From: Bin5 sp965204705
Lineage (GTDB): Bacteria; Chloroflexota; Anaerolineae; Caldilineales; Caldilineaceae
Assembly: GCA_965204705.1 (NCBI GenBank)
Contig: OZ242006.1
Location: 4,712,001 to 4,776,000, forward strand
DNA: 64,000 nt
Direction: 5' to 3'
The notes under the pieces were generated by a model. It made no database searches. It was not told the DNA's origin and worked only from the letters and a program-made list of their open reading frames with translations. This document shows, one piece after another, positions 1 to 9,700 of the stretch. Both the position numbers and the translations under genes were made by a program. How positions within the stretch are numbered: position 1 is the stretch's first letter; each line of letters begins with the position of its first letter.

Positions 1-839
1 CATGTAGGCGTCGGCGTGTTTGCAGGCGTTGTATTCGGCGAAGTCGATGTTGCCGTTGGGGTTGTAGTCGGGGTCGGTGTTGAGGTGGGCGTTTTCTCAG
101 GGAAGGAGGTGACCGATATTGGTTGCGACCATGGGCCTGTAGCACCGGAGTCGTTGACGGCACGAGCCTGGTAGTAGAAGGTCGTGTTTGGCAAAGGGAA
201 GAAGTGGGTGTAGCTGGTTGCGCTCAGGGTGTCACCGCCGAGGTTTTGCCATCCCGGGGTATGGTCCCACCACGTCCAGAGCTCGTAGCGGTCGGCGCCG
301 GTTACAGCGTCCCAACTCAACACCGCCGTGCCGTAGTTGTTTCGCGCGGGCGGTGCGCCTACGGGTGGGGGCGGAGCGTTGGGATGCGGGGTCGGTACGG
401 GGCGTGCCTGTGCGGACAGCACCGGCGCGGCCAGATCTGCGGGAACGGTAACGGCGACGGGCTGGGACCATTGGCTGGCGCGGCCGAAGGCGTCGAGGGC
501 GCGTATCTGATAGTAGTAGACGGTGCTATTGGAGGCACCGGAGTGGGTGTAGCTGGTTGCAGTAAGATCGTCGCCGCCGAGCTGTATCCAGCCGTCGGCC
601 TCGGTCCAGGACCAGAGTTCGTAGCGCACGGCTCCGGGCACGGCCGACCAGCGCAACTCGATGGCGCCGTCTTCCCGTTGCGCGGTCAGTTGGGGGACGG
701 AGAGGGTGGATGCCGGTGAAGATTGCTGGGCCAGGGCGACGCTGGCGCAGGCCAGAAGAGCGGCGAAGAGAGTCAGGAGGGACGCCGCCGCTGCCGCCCA
801 GTTTGGGTGGGAGTTGGTGTTTCGCTGGTCGCAGTTCGT
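1..839 (-). CDS. Secreted fibronectin-III-like module protein, 3' end beyond window
   Basis: The minus-strand frame stays open from just after pheS to the window edge. It starts with a hydrophobic signal-peptide-like stretch (LLTLFAALLACASVALAQQ), followed by two fibronectin-like modules with the RYELW signature, the first with GWIQLGGDDLTATSYTHS. It then runs into a Thr/Pro linker (TPTSTPTPTTTPTATST) at the edge. The product is therefore probably an exported adhesion-type protein whose C-terminal domain is not visible. Oddly, there is no ATG, GTG or TTG in frame between the upstream TAG stop, which lies inside the pheS end, and the signal peptide. The best-placed codon is ACG at 837-839, perhaps a decayed ATG. 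The gap to the pheS stop is under 10 bases, so the gene may rely on translational coupling or may be silent. The start given is a guess. Confidence 0.7.
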
Positions 840-846
840 GACGGAA

Positions 847-1884
847 TCAGCCTACGCGCTCGAGGAAGCGGACGTCGTTGGTGAAGAAGTAGCGGATGTC
901 GTCGATGCCGTATTTGAGCATGGCGATGCGCTCGGGGCCCATGCCGAAGGCGAAGCCGCTGTAGACGGCGGGGTCGTAGCCGCCATTTTGGAGGACGATG
1001 GGATGGACCATGCCGGCGCCGAGGATTTCGAGCCAGCCGGTGTTTTTGCAGATGCGGCAGCCTTTGGCTTCGCAGAGGACGCAGCCGGCGTCGACTTCGA
1101 CGCTGGGCTCGGTGAAGGGGAAGTAGCTTTTGCGGAAGCGGAGGGCGCAGCCTACTCCGAACATCTGATTGGCGAAGTTGACGAGCGTGCCTTTGAGGTC
1201 GCTGAAGGTCACGTTGTGGCCGACGACGAGGCCCTCGACCTGGTGGAACATCATGTCGTAGCGGGCGCTGACATCTTCGTGGCGGTAGCATTTCCCCGGC
1301 AATATAACACGAATCGGCTCCGGGCAGTATTCGCGCATGGCGTGGATCTGGCCGGGGCTGGTGTGCGTGCGGAGGATGACGCCGGGGGTGGTGGTGTAGA
1401 AGGTGTCCCACATGTCGCGGGCGGGGTGGCCGGGCGGGATGTTGAGGAGGCCGAAGTTGTAGTCGTCGGTTTCGACTTCGGGTGAGTCGTAGACTTGGAA
1501 GCCCATCTGGCCGAAGATGTGGGCGATTTCGCGCAGGGTCTGGTTGCTGGGATGGATTTTGCCGAGGGTGGGTCTGCGGCCGGGCATGGTGACGTCGACG
1601 CCTTCGGCGGCGAGGGTACGCTCCATCTCCTGGTTGCGGATGGCTTCCTGGCGGGTGTGCAGGGCCTCTTCGAGGCGGTTTTTGAGCTGGTTGCCGGCGC
1701 GGCCGGCGGCGGGGCGTTCTTCGCGGGGCAGGTCGCTGAGTCCGCGCAGGAAGTTGGTGATGGCGCCGTTGCGGCCGAGGTAGTCGCGGAACCAGGCTTC
1801 GGTGGCTTCGACTGTTTCGGTGGCGGCCAGTTCTTCTTGTGCGCGGGTCTGGAGGTCTTCAAGCGCCTGCATGTTTTCGGTCAT
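847..1884 (-). CDS. pheS: Phenylalanine--tRNA ligase alpha subunit
   Basis: This is the alpha (catalytic) subunit of the cytoplasmic alpha2beta2 enzyme that charges tRNA-Phe. At 345 residues it has the usual bacterial length. The N-terminal helical arm precedes the class II core, with recognisable blocks including TLGKIHPSNQT, LRTHTSPGQIHAM, CYRHEDVSARYDMMFHQVEG (motif 2 region) and GFAFGMGPERIAMLKYGI (motif 3 region). The ATG at 1884 was chosen because it overlaps the stop of the upstream coiled-coil gene by one base (TGATG), so the two are translationally coupled; an in-frame start further upstream would lie wholly inside that gene. No pheT follows. The next gene downstream encodes a secreted module protein, so the beta subunit must be encoded elsewhere. 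Confidence 0.96.
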   Translation of the reverse strand: MTENMQALEDLQTRAQEELAATETVEATEAWFRDYLGRNGAITNFLRGLSDLPREERPAAGRAGNQLKNRLEEALHTRQEAIRNQEMERTLAAEGVDVTMPGRRPTLGKIHPSNQTLREIAHIFGQMGFQVYDSPEVETDDYNFGLLNIPPGHPARDMWDTFYTTTPGVILRTHTSPGQIHAMREYCPEPIRVILPGKCYRHEDVSARYDMMFHQVEGLVVGHNVTFSDLKGTLVNFANQMFGVGCALRFRKSYFPFTEPSVEVDAGCVLCEAKGCRICKNTGWLEILGAGMVHPIVLQNGGYDPAVYSGFAFGMGPERIAMLKYGIDDIRYFFTNDVRFLERVG

Positions 1885-2129
1885 CAGCTTAGAATTCTGG
1901 TTACAATTGGACCAATCGCGCCGGCGGCTGCAATGCCGACACCGATAATCCATTTCATCCCATTCAGTTCAGAACGAACTCGCTCGACATCGGTACGGAC
2001 TCCTTCGACGTCGGTACGGACTCGTTCAACGTCGGTACGGACTCGTTCAACGTCTGCCTTGGTAGCAAGATGTTCATATGCGCCCTCCAGACGAGACAGA
2101 CGCTCATTTTCCGTTTGAACTTGTGTCAT
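1884..2129 (-). CDS. Small coiled-coil protein with C-terminal membrane segment
   Basis: The 81-residue protein starts with MTQVQTENERLSRLEGAY. A heptad-like run built from repeats of DVERVRT follows, and it ends with one hydrophobic segment (about residues 58-78, WIIGVGIAAAGAIGPIVTRI). The look is that of small tail-anchored coiled-coil proteins (DUF1640/XhlA-like in architecture), but no family is certain. A strong Shine-Dalgarno (GGGAGAGG) precedes the ATG. Its stop overlaps the pheS start, and a good promoter lies about 35 bases upstream of the ATG, so it is the first gene of a pheS transcript. A second copy follows at 2596-2820 and a relative with the shared RLEGAY..LATK block lies at 20478-20690. 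Function unknown. Confidence 0.75.
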   Translation of the reverse strand: MTQVQTENERLSRLEGAYEHLATKADVERVRTDVERVRTDVEGVRTDVERVRSELNGMKWIIGVGIAAAGAIGPIVTRILS

Positions 2130-2162
2130 GGACCTCTCCCCATTCGCAGTTTTCGTATGCTA

Positions 2163-2191
2163 AAAGTACCCCATTCAGATCGGTCTGTCAA
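2163..2191 (-). promoter_or_regulatory. sigma70-type promoter for the coiled-coil/pheS transcript
   Basis: Reading the minus strand, TTGACA (2191-2186) and TACTTT (2168-2163) are separated by 17 bases, about 35 bases before the ATG at 2129. The same arrangement recurs in the duplicated copy at 2854-2882. Confidence 0.75.
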
Positions 2192-2332
2192 CCTGTTGGG
2201 ACTGCAGGGGATAGGGGATAGGGGAACTGCGGGGAGAACGGCGGGGGAACGGCGGGATTGGGGGGAACTTTAACGAATTTCTTGATAGATATGTCCGCTA
2301 TGTCCGCTCGAAGGCGTCTTTTTGGGTCGGAA

Positions 2333-2596
2333 TCAGGCTGGAACGGGCTGTTTGTGCATGTCTTGCATGCGATTGAGCGGGGCGAGGAGGAAGTGCTGTC
2401 CTGTCTTGGGGCGGCCGGCGGCGGGGCGTTCTTCGCGGGGCAGGTCGACGGGTCCGCGCAGGAAGTTGGTGAGGGCGCCGTTGCGGCCGAGGTAGTCGCG
2501 GAACCAGGCTTCGGTGGCTTCGACGGAGTCGGTGGCGGCCAGCTCTACCTGGGCGCGGGTCTGGAGGTCTTCAAGCGCCTGCATGTTTTCGGTCAT
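2333..2596 (-). pseudogene. Truncated pheS copy 2 with foreign tail
   Basis: The first 60 or so codons are nearly identical to pheS (MTENMQALEDLQTRAQVELA through LPREERPAAGR). The frame then diverges into a short tail (TGQHFLLAPLNRMQDMHK) and stops, giving 87 residues with no catalytic core. The start overlaps the stop of the second coiled-coil gene (TAATG), so the coupling seen at the intact locus is preserved. The tail resembles the C-terminus of the HTH protein at 17663-18004 (LLALLKRMDNMDK), and the DNA beyond its stop matches the DNA beyond that gene too. It is best read as a recombination product, possibly still expressed, without synthetase activity. Confidence 0.8.
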
Positions 2597-2820
2597 TAGC
2601 TGAGAATTCTGGTTACAATTGGACCAATCGCGCCGGCGGCTGCAATGCCGACACCGATAATCCATTTCATCCCATTCAGTTCAGAACGAACTCGCTCGAC
2701 ATCGGTACGGACTCGTTCGACGTCGGTACGGACTCGTTCAACGTCTGCCTTGGTAGCAAGATGTTCATATGCGCCCTCCAGACGAGACAGACGCTCATTT
2801 TCCGTTTGAACTTGTGTCAT
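2596..2820 (-). CDS. Small coiled-coil membrane protein, second copy
   Basis: The 74-residue protein is nearly identical to that of 1884-2129. It lacks one seven-residue repeat (DVERVRT), consistent with slippage or unequal exchange in the heptad DNA. The same C-terminal hydrophobic segment (WIIGVGIAAAGAIGPIVTRI) and the same Shine-Dalgarno (GGGAGAGG) are present. It lies 691 bases from the first copy and carries its own conserved promoter. Its stop overlaps the start of the truncated pheS copy by one base. Confidence 0.7.
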   Translation of the reverse strand: MTQVQTENERLSRLEGAYEHLATKADVERVRTDVERVRTDVERVRSELNGMKWIIGVGIAAAGAIGPIVTRILS

Positions 2821-2853
2821 GGACCTCTCCCAATTCGCACTTTTTGCACGTTA

Positions 2854-2882
2854 AAAGTACCGCATTCAAATCGGTCCGTCAA
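2854..2882 (-). promoter_or_regulatory. sigma70-type promoter of the duplicated unit
   Basis: On the minus strand, TTGACG (2882-2877) and TACTTT (2859-2854) are 17 bases apart, matching the promoter at 2163-2191 with one change in the -35 box. Confidence 0.65.
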
Positions 2883-3022
2883 TCTGTTGGGACTGCAGGG
2901 GATAGGGGATAGGGGAACTACGGGGAGAACGGCGGGGGAACGGCGGGATTTGGGGGAACTTTTGCGAATTTCTTGATAGATATGTCCGCTATGTCCGCTC
3001 GAAGGCGTTTTTTGGGTGGGAA

Positions 3023-3274
3023 TCAGGCTGGTACGGGCTGTTTGTGCATGTTTTGCATGCGATTGAGCGGGGCGAGGAGGACGTGCTGTCCTGTCCTGGC
3101 GCGGCCGGCGGCGGGGCGTTCTTCGCGGGGCAGGTCGCCGGGTCCGCGCAGGAAGTTGGTGAGGGCGCCGTTGCGGCCGAGGTAGTCGCGGAACCAGGCT
3201 TCGGTGGCCTCGACGGTGTCGGCTGCGGTTAGTTCTTCTTGCGCCCGGGTTTGAAGTTCTTCAAGCGCCTGCAT
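3023..3274 (-). pseudogene. Truncated pheS copy 3 with foreign tail
   Basis: The 83-residue frame begins at the pheS-like MQALEELQTRAQEEL, runs to LPREERPAAGR and then carries the same non-pheS tail as copy 2 (TGQHVLLAPLNRMQNMHK). It lies about 690 bases from copy 2. The upstream coiled-coil gene and the TTGACA promoter are missing, so this is the most decayed of the three tandem units and is unlikely to be expressed properly. Confidence 0.75.
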
Positions 3275-3709
3275 AGTTTATCTCACAGTTTCGGTTTCAG
3301 GGTGTTTGGTGACGGCAGCAGATGGCCGCCGTTTTTTGCGCGTTCGTCAGGTGTCAATCGTAATGGAAAAGGGGCGGGGGGTCAAGAAGCAGTGGTAGGT
3401 GGTCCGTGTGTGCTTGCGAGAGACGGCGCTGGAGTGGGCGCTGGTGGTTGGCAAACATTTTGGGATGGCGCAGCATTGGTGGGGACGCGGTGACACAGGG
3501 GGGCGTTGCGGGCGAATCCCCCTGCAAAAGGGAGGCCGGGGAACGGCAGTGGTTAGTGGGGGAACTGTGGGGGACCGGGGGGCGGAAATAGGGAGGGAAC
3601 CTACAAGGGGTGCTCTTACCCCACCTGATCGACCCCCCAGGATTACTTGACGAGCCCCGATTGTTGCCTTCGAGGGAAATATCTTCACCGTTCTGGCCTT
3701 CTCCACCTA
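3275..3709. other. Intergenic stretch
   Basis: No gene is supported here. A G-rich block sits at about 3485-3600 (GGGGAACGGCAGTGG-like units and an imperfect palindrome around CGAATCCCCCTGCAAAAGG) and is related to repeats elsewhere in the window, for example near 20030. It separates the pheS fragments from the 3' end of the giant LRR gene. Confidence 0.5.
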
Positions 3710-6700
3710 TCAGGAAGCGGAACAGACAGGCAGATTCAGGCTCTCCACATGGGCGGCCACGCCTTCATTCAGACCTGACAAGCTGAAGTCCGAGGGTAAG
3801 CAATACCGATTGCCTGAGAAGTCTAGCCATACCAGTTTAGTGAGACCATTGAGATCCGGGATCGGTCCAGTCAGTTGATTGGCACGGAGGTTCAACGTGG
3901 TCAGATTGGCGAGATCGTCGAATACGCCCTCCGGCAGGCTGCTCAAGCCATTGTCTTGCATTTCCAGAATCCGCAAGTTGGCCAGGCCGCTGAAGATACC
4001 TGAGGGCAGGCTAACCAGGTTGTTGCCATCGACACGCAGATGATCGAGAGTGGTCAGACCCTCAAAAGAGCCGGGCGGCAGACTGCTCAAACTGTTTCTA
4101 TACAACAGGAGAACACGCAGACCGGTCAGCCCGCCAAAGGCATCGGAGGACAAGCCACTGAGGCCGTTGCTCTGTAGTGCCAGGTTTTCCAGCCTGGTGA
4201 GGGCGCCCAGATTCGGGATCGTCCCAGTCAACTGGTTGTAACCAAGATACAGAGTCACCAGATTGGTGAGCCCGCTCACATCCGGGATCCCCCCGCTCAA
4301 CTGGTTGTTGCCGAGGAAGAGTTGATTCAGGTTGGCCAGAGCGCTCAAGTCGGGAATCGAACCAGACAGCTGGTTGAATCCAAGGTCCAGATAATGCATG
4401 TCGCTGAGCGCGCTCAGATCCGGAATCGACCCGGATAGCTGATTGTGACTGAGGTTTAGATACTGCAGATGACTATAGGCGCTCAGATCCGGGATCGCTC
4501 CGGACAGCTGATTGTGGCTGAGGTCGAGAGATTCAAGGGAGGTCAGAGCGCTCAGGTCCGGGACTTGCCCGGTCAATTGGCCGTGACTGAGACTTAGCAA
4601 GCGCAAGTTGGACAGGGTCCTCAATTCCGACAATGATGCGGACAATTGGTTGGCCCCCAAGTTCAGGTAAACCAAGTTGGTGAGGGCGCCCAGACCCGTG
4701 ATCGGCCCTGCCAATTTGTTGGAACTGATGCTTAAGTATCGCAGATTGATGAGAGCGCTCAGATCGGGAATCGACCCGCTCAGACTGTTGCGGCCAAGGT
4801 ATAGTCCGGTCAGGTTTGTAAGGCCACTCAGTTCGGGAATCGACCCGCTCAACTCATTGCCGCCTAAGGACAGGGACGTCAGGTTTGTAAGGCCGCTCAG
4901 TTCGGGAATCGACCCGCTCAGCTTATTGCCGCCCAGGGATAGCCACGTCAGGTTTGTAAGGCCGCTCAGCTCGGGAATCGATCCGCTTAGCTCATTGCCG
5001 CCTAGATACAGGTACTCCAGGTTTGTGAGAGCGTTCAGATCCGGGATCTGCCCGCTTAACTGATTGCCGCTGAAGTCAAGGTTGGTCAAACTGGTTAGGG
5101 CGTTCAAGTCCGGGATTCGTCCCGTCAACTCGTTGGAACTGAGGTCAATGGACTCCAGGTTAGTTAAGGGACCAAGTTCGGGGATTGGTCCAGACAGCTT
5201 GTTGCCATAAAAGTCCAAGTACCTCAATTTGGTGAGCGTGCTCAGACTCGGAATCGGGCCGGTCAGCTGGTTGTAGCTGATTTCGAGATGCGACAGATTT
5301 GTAAGCGTGCTCAATTCGGGAATTGGACCAGTCAGTTGGTTGGAGTAGAGGCTAAGAGACTTCAGGTCTGTGAGCGCGCTCAAGTCCGGAATCGGTCCGG
5401 TCAACTGGTTGAAACCGAGGTTCAGCCGCGTCAGGTTGGGGAGAGCCCCCAGATCTCGAATCTGCCCCTTCAAACCATTGCCTTCGAGAACCAACTCTGA
5501 GACATGACCGCCCTCGTCCGTGACCACCCCGTACCAGGAACCGATCGGCGCGTCGGTCAGCCAGTTTGTGCTGTTCGCCCATTGGGCGCCGCTGGTTGCC
5601 TCGTAGAACGCGACCAACGCGGACCTCTCCTCGGCCCTCTCCACGGAAGGCGAGCATGATGGCAGTTCGAGGCTCTCCACATGGGCGGCCACGCCTTCAT
5701 TCAGACCTGACAAGCTGAAGTCCGAGGGTAAGCAATACCGATTGCCTGAGAGGTCTAGCCATACCAGTTTAGTGAGACCATTGAGATCCGGGATCGGTCC
5801 AGTCAGCTGATTGGCACGGAGGTTCAACGTGGTCAGATTGGCGAGATCGTCGAATACGCCCTCCGGCAGACTGCTCAAGCCATTGTCTTGCATTTCCAGA
5901 ATCCGCAAGTTGGCCAGGCCGCTGAAGATACCAGAGGGCAGGCTAACCAGGTTGTTGCCATCGATACGCAGATGATCGAGAGTGGTCAGACCCTCAAAAG
6001 AGCCGGGCGGCAGACTGCTCAAACTGTTTCTATACAACAGGAGAACACGCAGACCGGTCAGCCCGCCAAAGGCATCTGAGGCCATGCCACTAAGGCCGTT
6101 GCTCTGGAGTGCCAGGTTTTCCAGTTTGGTGAGGGCGCCCAGATTCGGGATCGTCCCAGTCAACTGGTTGTAACCAAGATACAGAGTCGCCAGATTGGTG
6201 AGCCCGCTCACATCCGGGATCCCCCCGCTCAACTGGTTGTTGCCGAGGAAGAGTTCACGCAGGTTGGCCAGAGCGCTCAAGTCGGGGATGGAACCGGTCA
6301 GCTGGTTGAATCCAAGGTCCAGATAATGCATGTCGCTGAGCGCGCTCAGATCCGGAATCGACCCGGATAGCTGATTGTGACTGAGGTCCAGATACCGCAG
6401 ATGGCCATAGGCGCTCAGATCCGGGATCGCTCCGGACAGCTGATTGTGGCTGAGGTCGAGAGATTCAAGGGAGGTCAGAGCGCTCAGGTCCGGGACTTGC
6501 CCGGTCAATTGGCCGTGACTGAGACTTAGCCAGCGCAAGTTGGACAGGGTCCTCAATTCCGACAATGATGCGGACAACTGGTTGGCCCCCAAGTTCAGGT
6601 AAACCAAGTTGGTGAGGGCGCTCAGACCCGTGATCGGCCCTGTCAATTCGTTGGAACTGAGGCTCAAATGTCGCAGATTAGTGAGGGAGCTCAGATCGGG

Positions 6701-9700
6701 AATCGACCCGCTCAGACTGTTGCGGCCAAGGTATAGTCGGGTCAGGTTTGTAAGGCCACTCAGTTCGGGTATCGACCCGCTCAACTCATTGCCGCCTAAG
6801 GACAGGGACGTCAGGTTTGTAAGGCCGCTCAGTTCGGGAATCGACCCGCTCAGCTTATTGCCGCCCAGGGATAGCCACGTCAGGTTTGTAAGGCCTCTCA
6901 GTTCAGGAATCGATCCGCTTAGCTCATTGCCGCCTAGGAGTAGGTCATTCAAGTTCGTGAGACCATTCAGATCCGGGATCTGCCCGCTTAACTGATTGCC
7001 ACTGAAGTCAAGGTTGGTCAAACTGGTTAGGGCGTTCAAGTCCGGGATTGGCCCCGTCAACTCGTTGGAATTGAGGTTAATGTATTTCAGGTTAGTCAGG
7101 GGACTAAGTTCGGGGATTGGTCCTGACAACCTGTTGTCGTAAAGGTCGACGAATGTCAGATTGGTAAGAGCGCTCAGCTCGGGAACTGGACCGGTCAGCT
7201 GGTTGTAGCTGATTTCGAGATGCGACAGTTTTGTAAGCGTGCTCAAATCGGGGATGGGACCAGTCAGTTGGTTGGAGTAGAGGCTCAGATACGCCAGGTC
7301 TGTGAGCGCGCTCAAGTCCGGAATCGATCCGGTCAAATTGGCTTGACTCAAGTCAAGATAAGTCAGCCCCTTGAGCGAGCTTAAATCAGGGATCGGTCCA
7401 GTCAACTGGTTTCCACTGAGATCCAGCCATGTCAGGTTTGAGTATGCGCTTAGATCGGGGATAGGCCCGGTCAATTGGTTGTTCCCGAGCCCCAGCCCCA
7501 TCAGGCTGGGAAGGGCGCTCAGGTCCGGGACTGGCCCAGTCAACTGATTCTGCATCAGATTCAGGTTTTTCAGCGTGGTCAGCGCGCTCACGTCCGGGAC
7601 AGGTCCGGACAGCTGGTTGGCCCACAAGGTCAAATCTGTCAGTTTAGTGAGGGCACTCAAGTCAGGAATTGGCCCGGTCAACTGGTTGAAACCGAGGTCC
7701 AGCACTGTCAGATGCTTGAGCGCGCTCAGATCCGGGATCGACCCCTCCAGGTAGTTGCCTTTGAGGTTCAGCTTCGTAAGACTGCTCAGGGCGCTCAGCT
7801 CCGGAAGATTTCCCCACAACCCATTGCCCTCAAGAACCAGCTCTGTAACATGGCCGCTTTCGTCGGTGACGACACCGTGCCAAGCACCGATTGGGGCGTC
7901 GCTCAGCCACTTTTCGCTGTTATACCAGTGTGCCCCGCCTGTCGCCTCGTAAAACGCCACCAAAGCGACCCTCTCCTCCGAAGTCGAGCAAAAAGGAAGT
8001 TCGAGGCTCTCGAGGTGAGCGGCAACCGCCTCATTTAAACCGGAGGGATCTGAGCCACCGGTGAGGCACAGCGGATTTCCCGACAGGTCCAGTTCTGTCA
8101 AGGAGTTCAGGGCGCTCAAATCCGGGAAGGGTCCCGTCAGATTGTTGTGACTTAGGAATAGGGTCGTCAGACTGGTCAGTGTGCTAAGGTCTGGGATGTC
8201 GCCGCTAAGCTGGTTGATGTCGACGGCCAGACGACTCAACTGAGTTAGCGCGCTCAGATCGGGAATCGACCCGTTCAACTGGTTGTCTCCCAAGTCAAGA
8301 GACCGCAATCCGGTGAGCGCGCCCAGGTCGGGGATTGGCCCGGTCAAATGGTTGTGTCTGAGATCGAGGATTACCATGTTAGTGAAATCGCTCAGTGCGG
8401 AGAGAGAGCCGGTCACATTACTGTTACTGAGATCGAGCGATTCCAATTCGGTGAGTGTACTCACCTCCGAGAAAGAAACGGTCAACCGGTTGCCGCCGAG
8501 GTGTAGATGTCTCAAGTTGGTCAGGGCTCTCAGATCGGGGATCCCTCCGGTCAGACTGTTGTTGGAAAGGAGAAGCGTATGCAAGCCTGTGAGCGCGCTG
8601 AGATCCGGGACTCTCCCGCTCAACTGATTGGAGGCGATAGACAACTCCTTCAGACTGGTGAGAGCGCCCAAATCGGGGATAGACCCGGTCAGCTTGTTGG
8701 AATTGAGTCTGAAGGCGGTCAGTTCTGCTAGTGCACTCAAGTCGGGGATCAGACCGGTCAACTGGTTGAAACTTAAGTCCAGCAGTGTCAGCTTACTGAG
8801 AACGCTCAGATCCGGGACTGGTCCGGTCAGCTGGTTGCCGGCAAGGGCCAGGGAATTCAGGTTGGTGAGGCCAGTCATATCCGGTATCGGACCGGTCAAC
8901 TGGTTGAGACTGAGGTTCAGCACTGACATGTTGCTGAGAGCGCTCAATTCCGGGAACGGTCCTTTCAACCCAATGTCTTCAAGAATCAGCTGCGTAACGT
9001 GCCCATCCCCGTCCGTGACCACCCCGTACCAGGAACCGAGCGGCGCGTCGGTCAGCCAGTTGTCACTGTCTGACCAGTTGGCGCCGTCGGTTGCCTCGTA
9101 AAGAGCCACCAATGCTGCTCTCTCCTCAGGCACGTCCGGCAAGTCCAAAACCTCAGCAACGGTGGCGTGAACATACTCCGACCACTCGCTCGTGTCGCCC
9201 GACTCGCTCACCGCGCGTATCGCATAGTAGTAGGTTGTGCCTGCGAAGACTTCGACATGACTGAAGTTCGTGCCGGCCAGGGCGCCGTCGTCCAGTTGCT
9301 GCCAGCCGTCAAGGCTGGTCCATGTCCACAGATCGTAGCGCACCGCGCCGGGAACCGCCTTCCAACTCAACTCGACCGCGCTCCCGCTCGCTTCGGCTGA
9401 CAAGACAGGTTTAGCCAGAACCGAGACCGTCGCTGTAGGCGTGGCCGTTGCCGCCGAACTTGGCGTCGAAGTCGACGTAGGCGTTGCAGTGGGCGTCGGT
9501 TCCGCGGTTGACTCCCCGGCAGCTGCCGTAGCAGAGGCACGCGCCGACCACGCGCCCGCCTCGCCCGCCGCGGTTACGGCGCGTATCCAATAATAGTAAG
9601 TCGTGCCCGCAACTAGCTCACTGTGCACATAGGAAGTGCCGGTCAGGGCGCCATCGTCCAACTGGAAGTAGCCCACCGTGCTGTCCCACCACGTCCAGAG

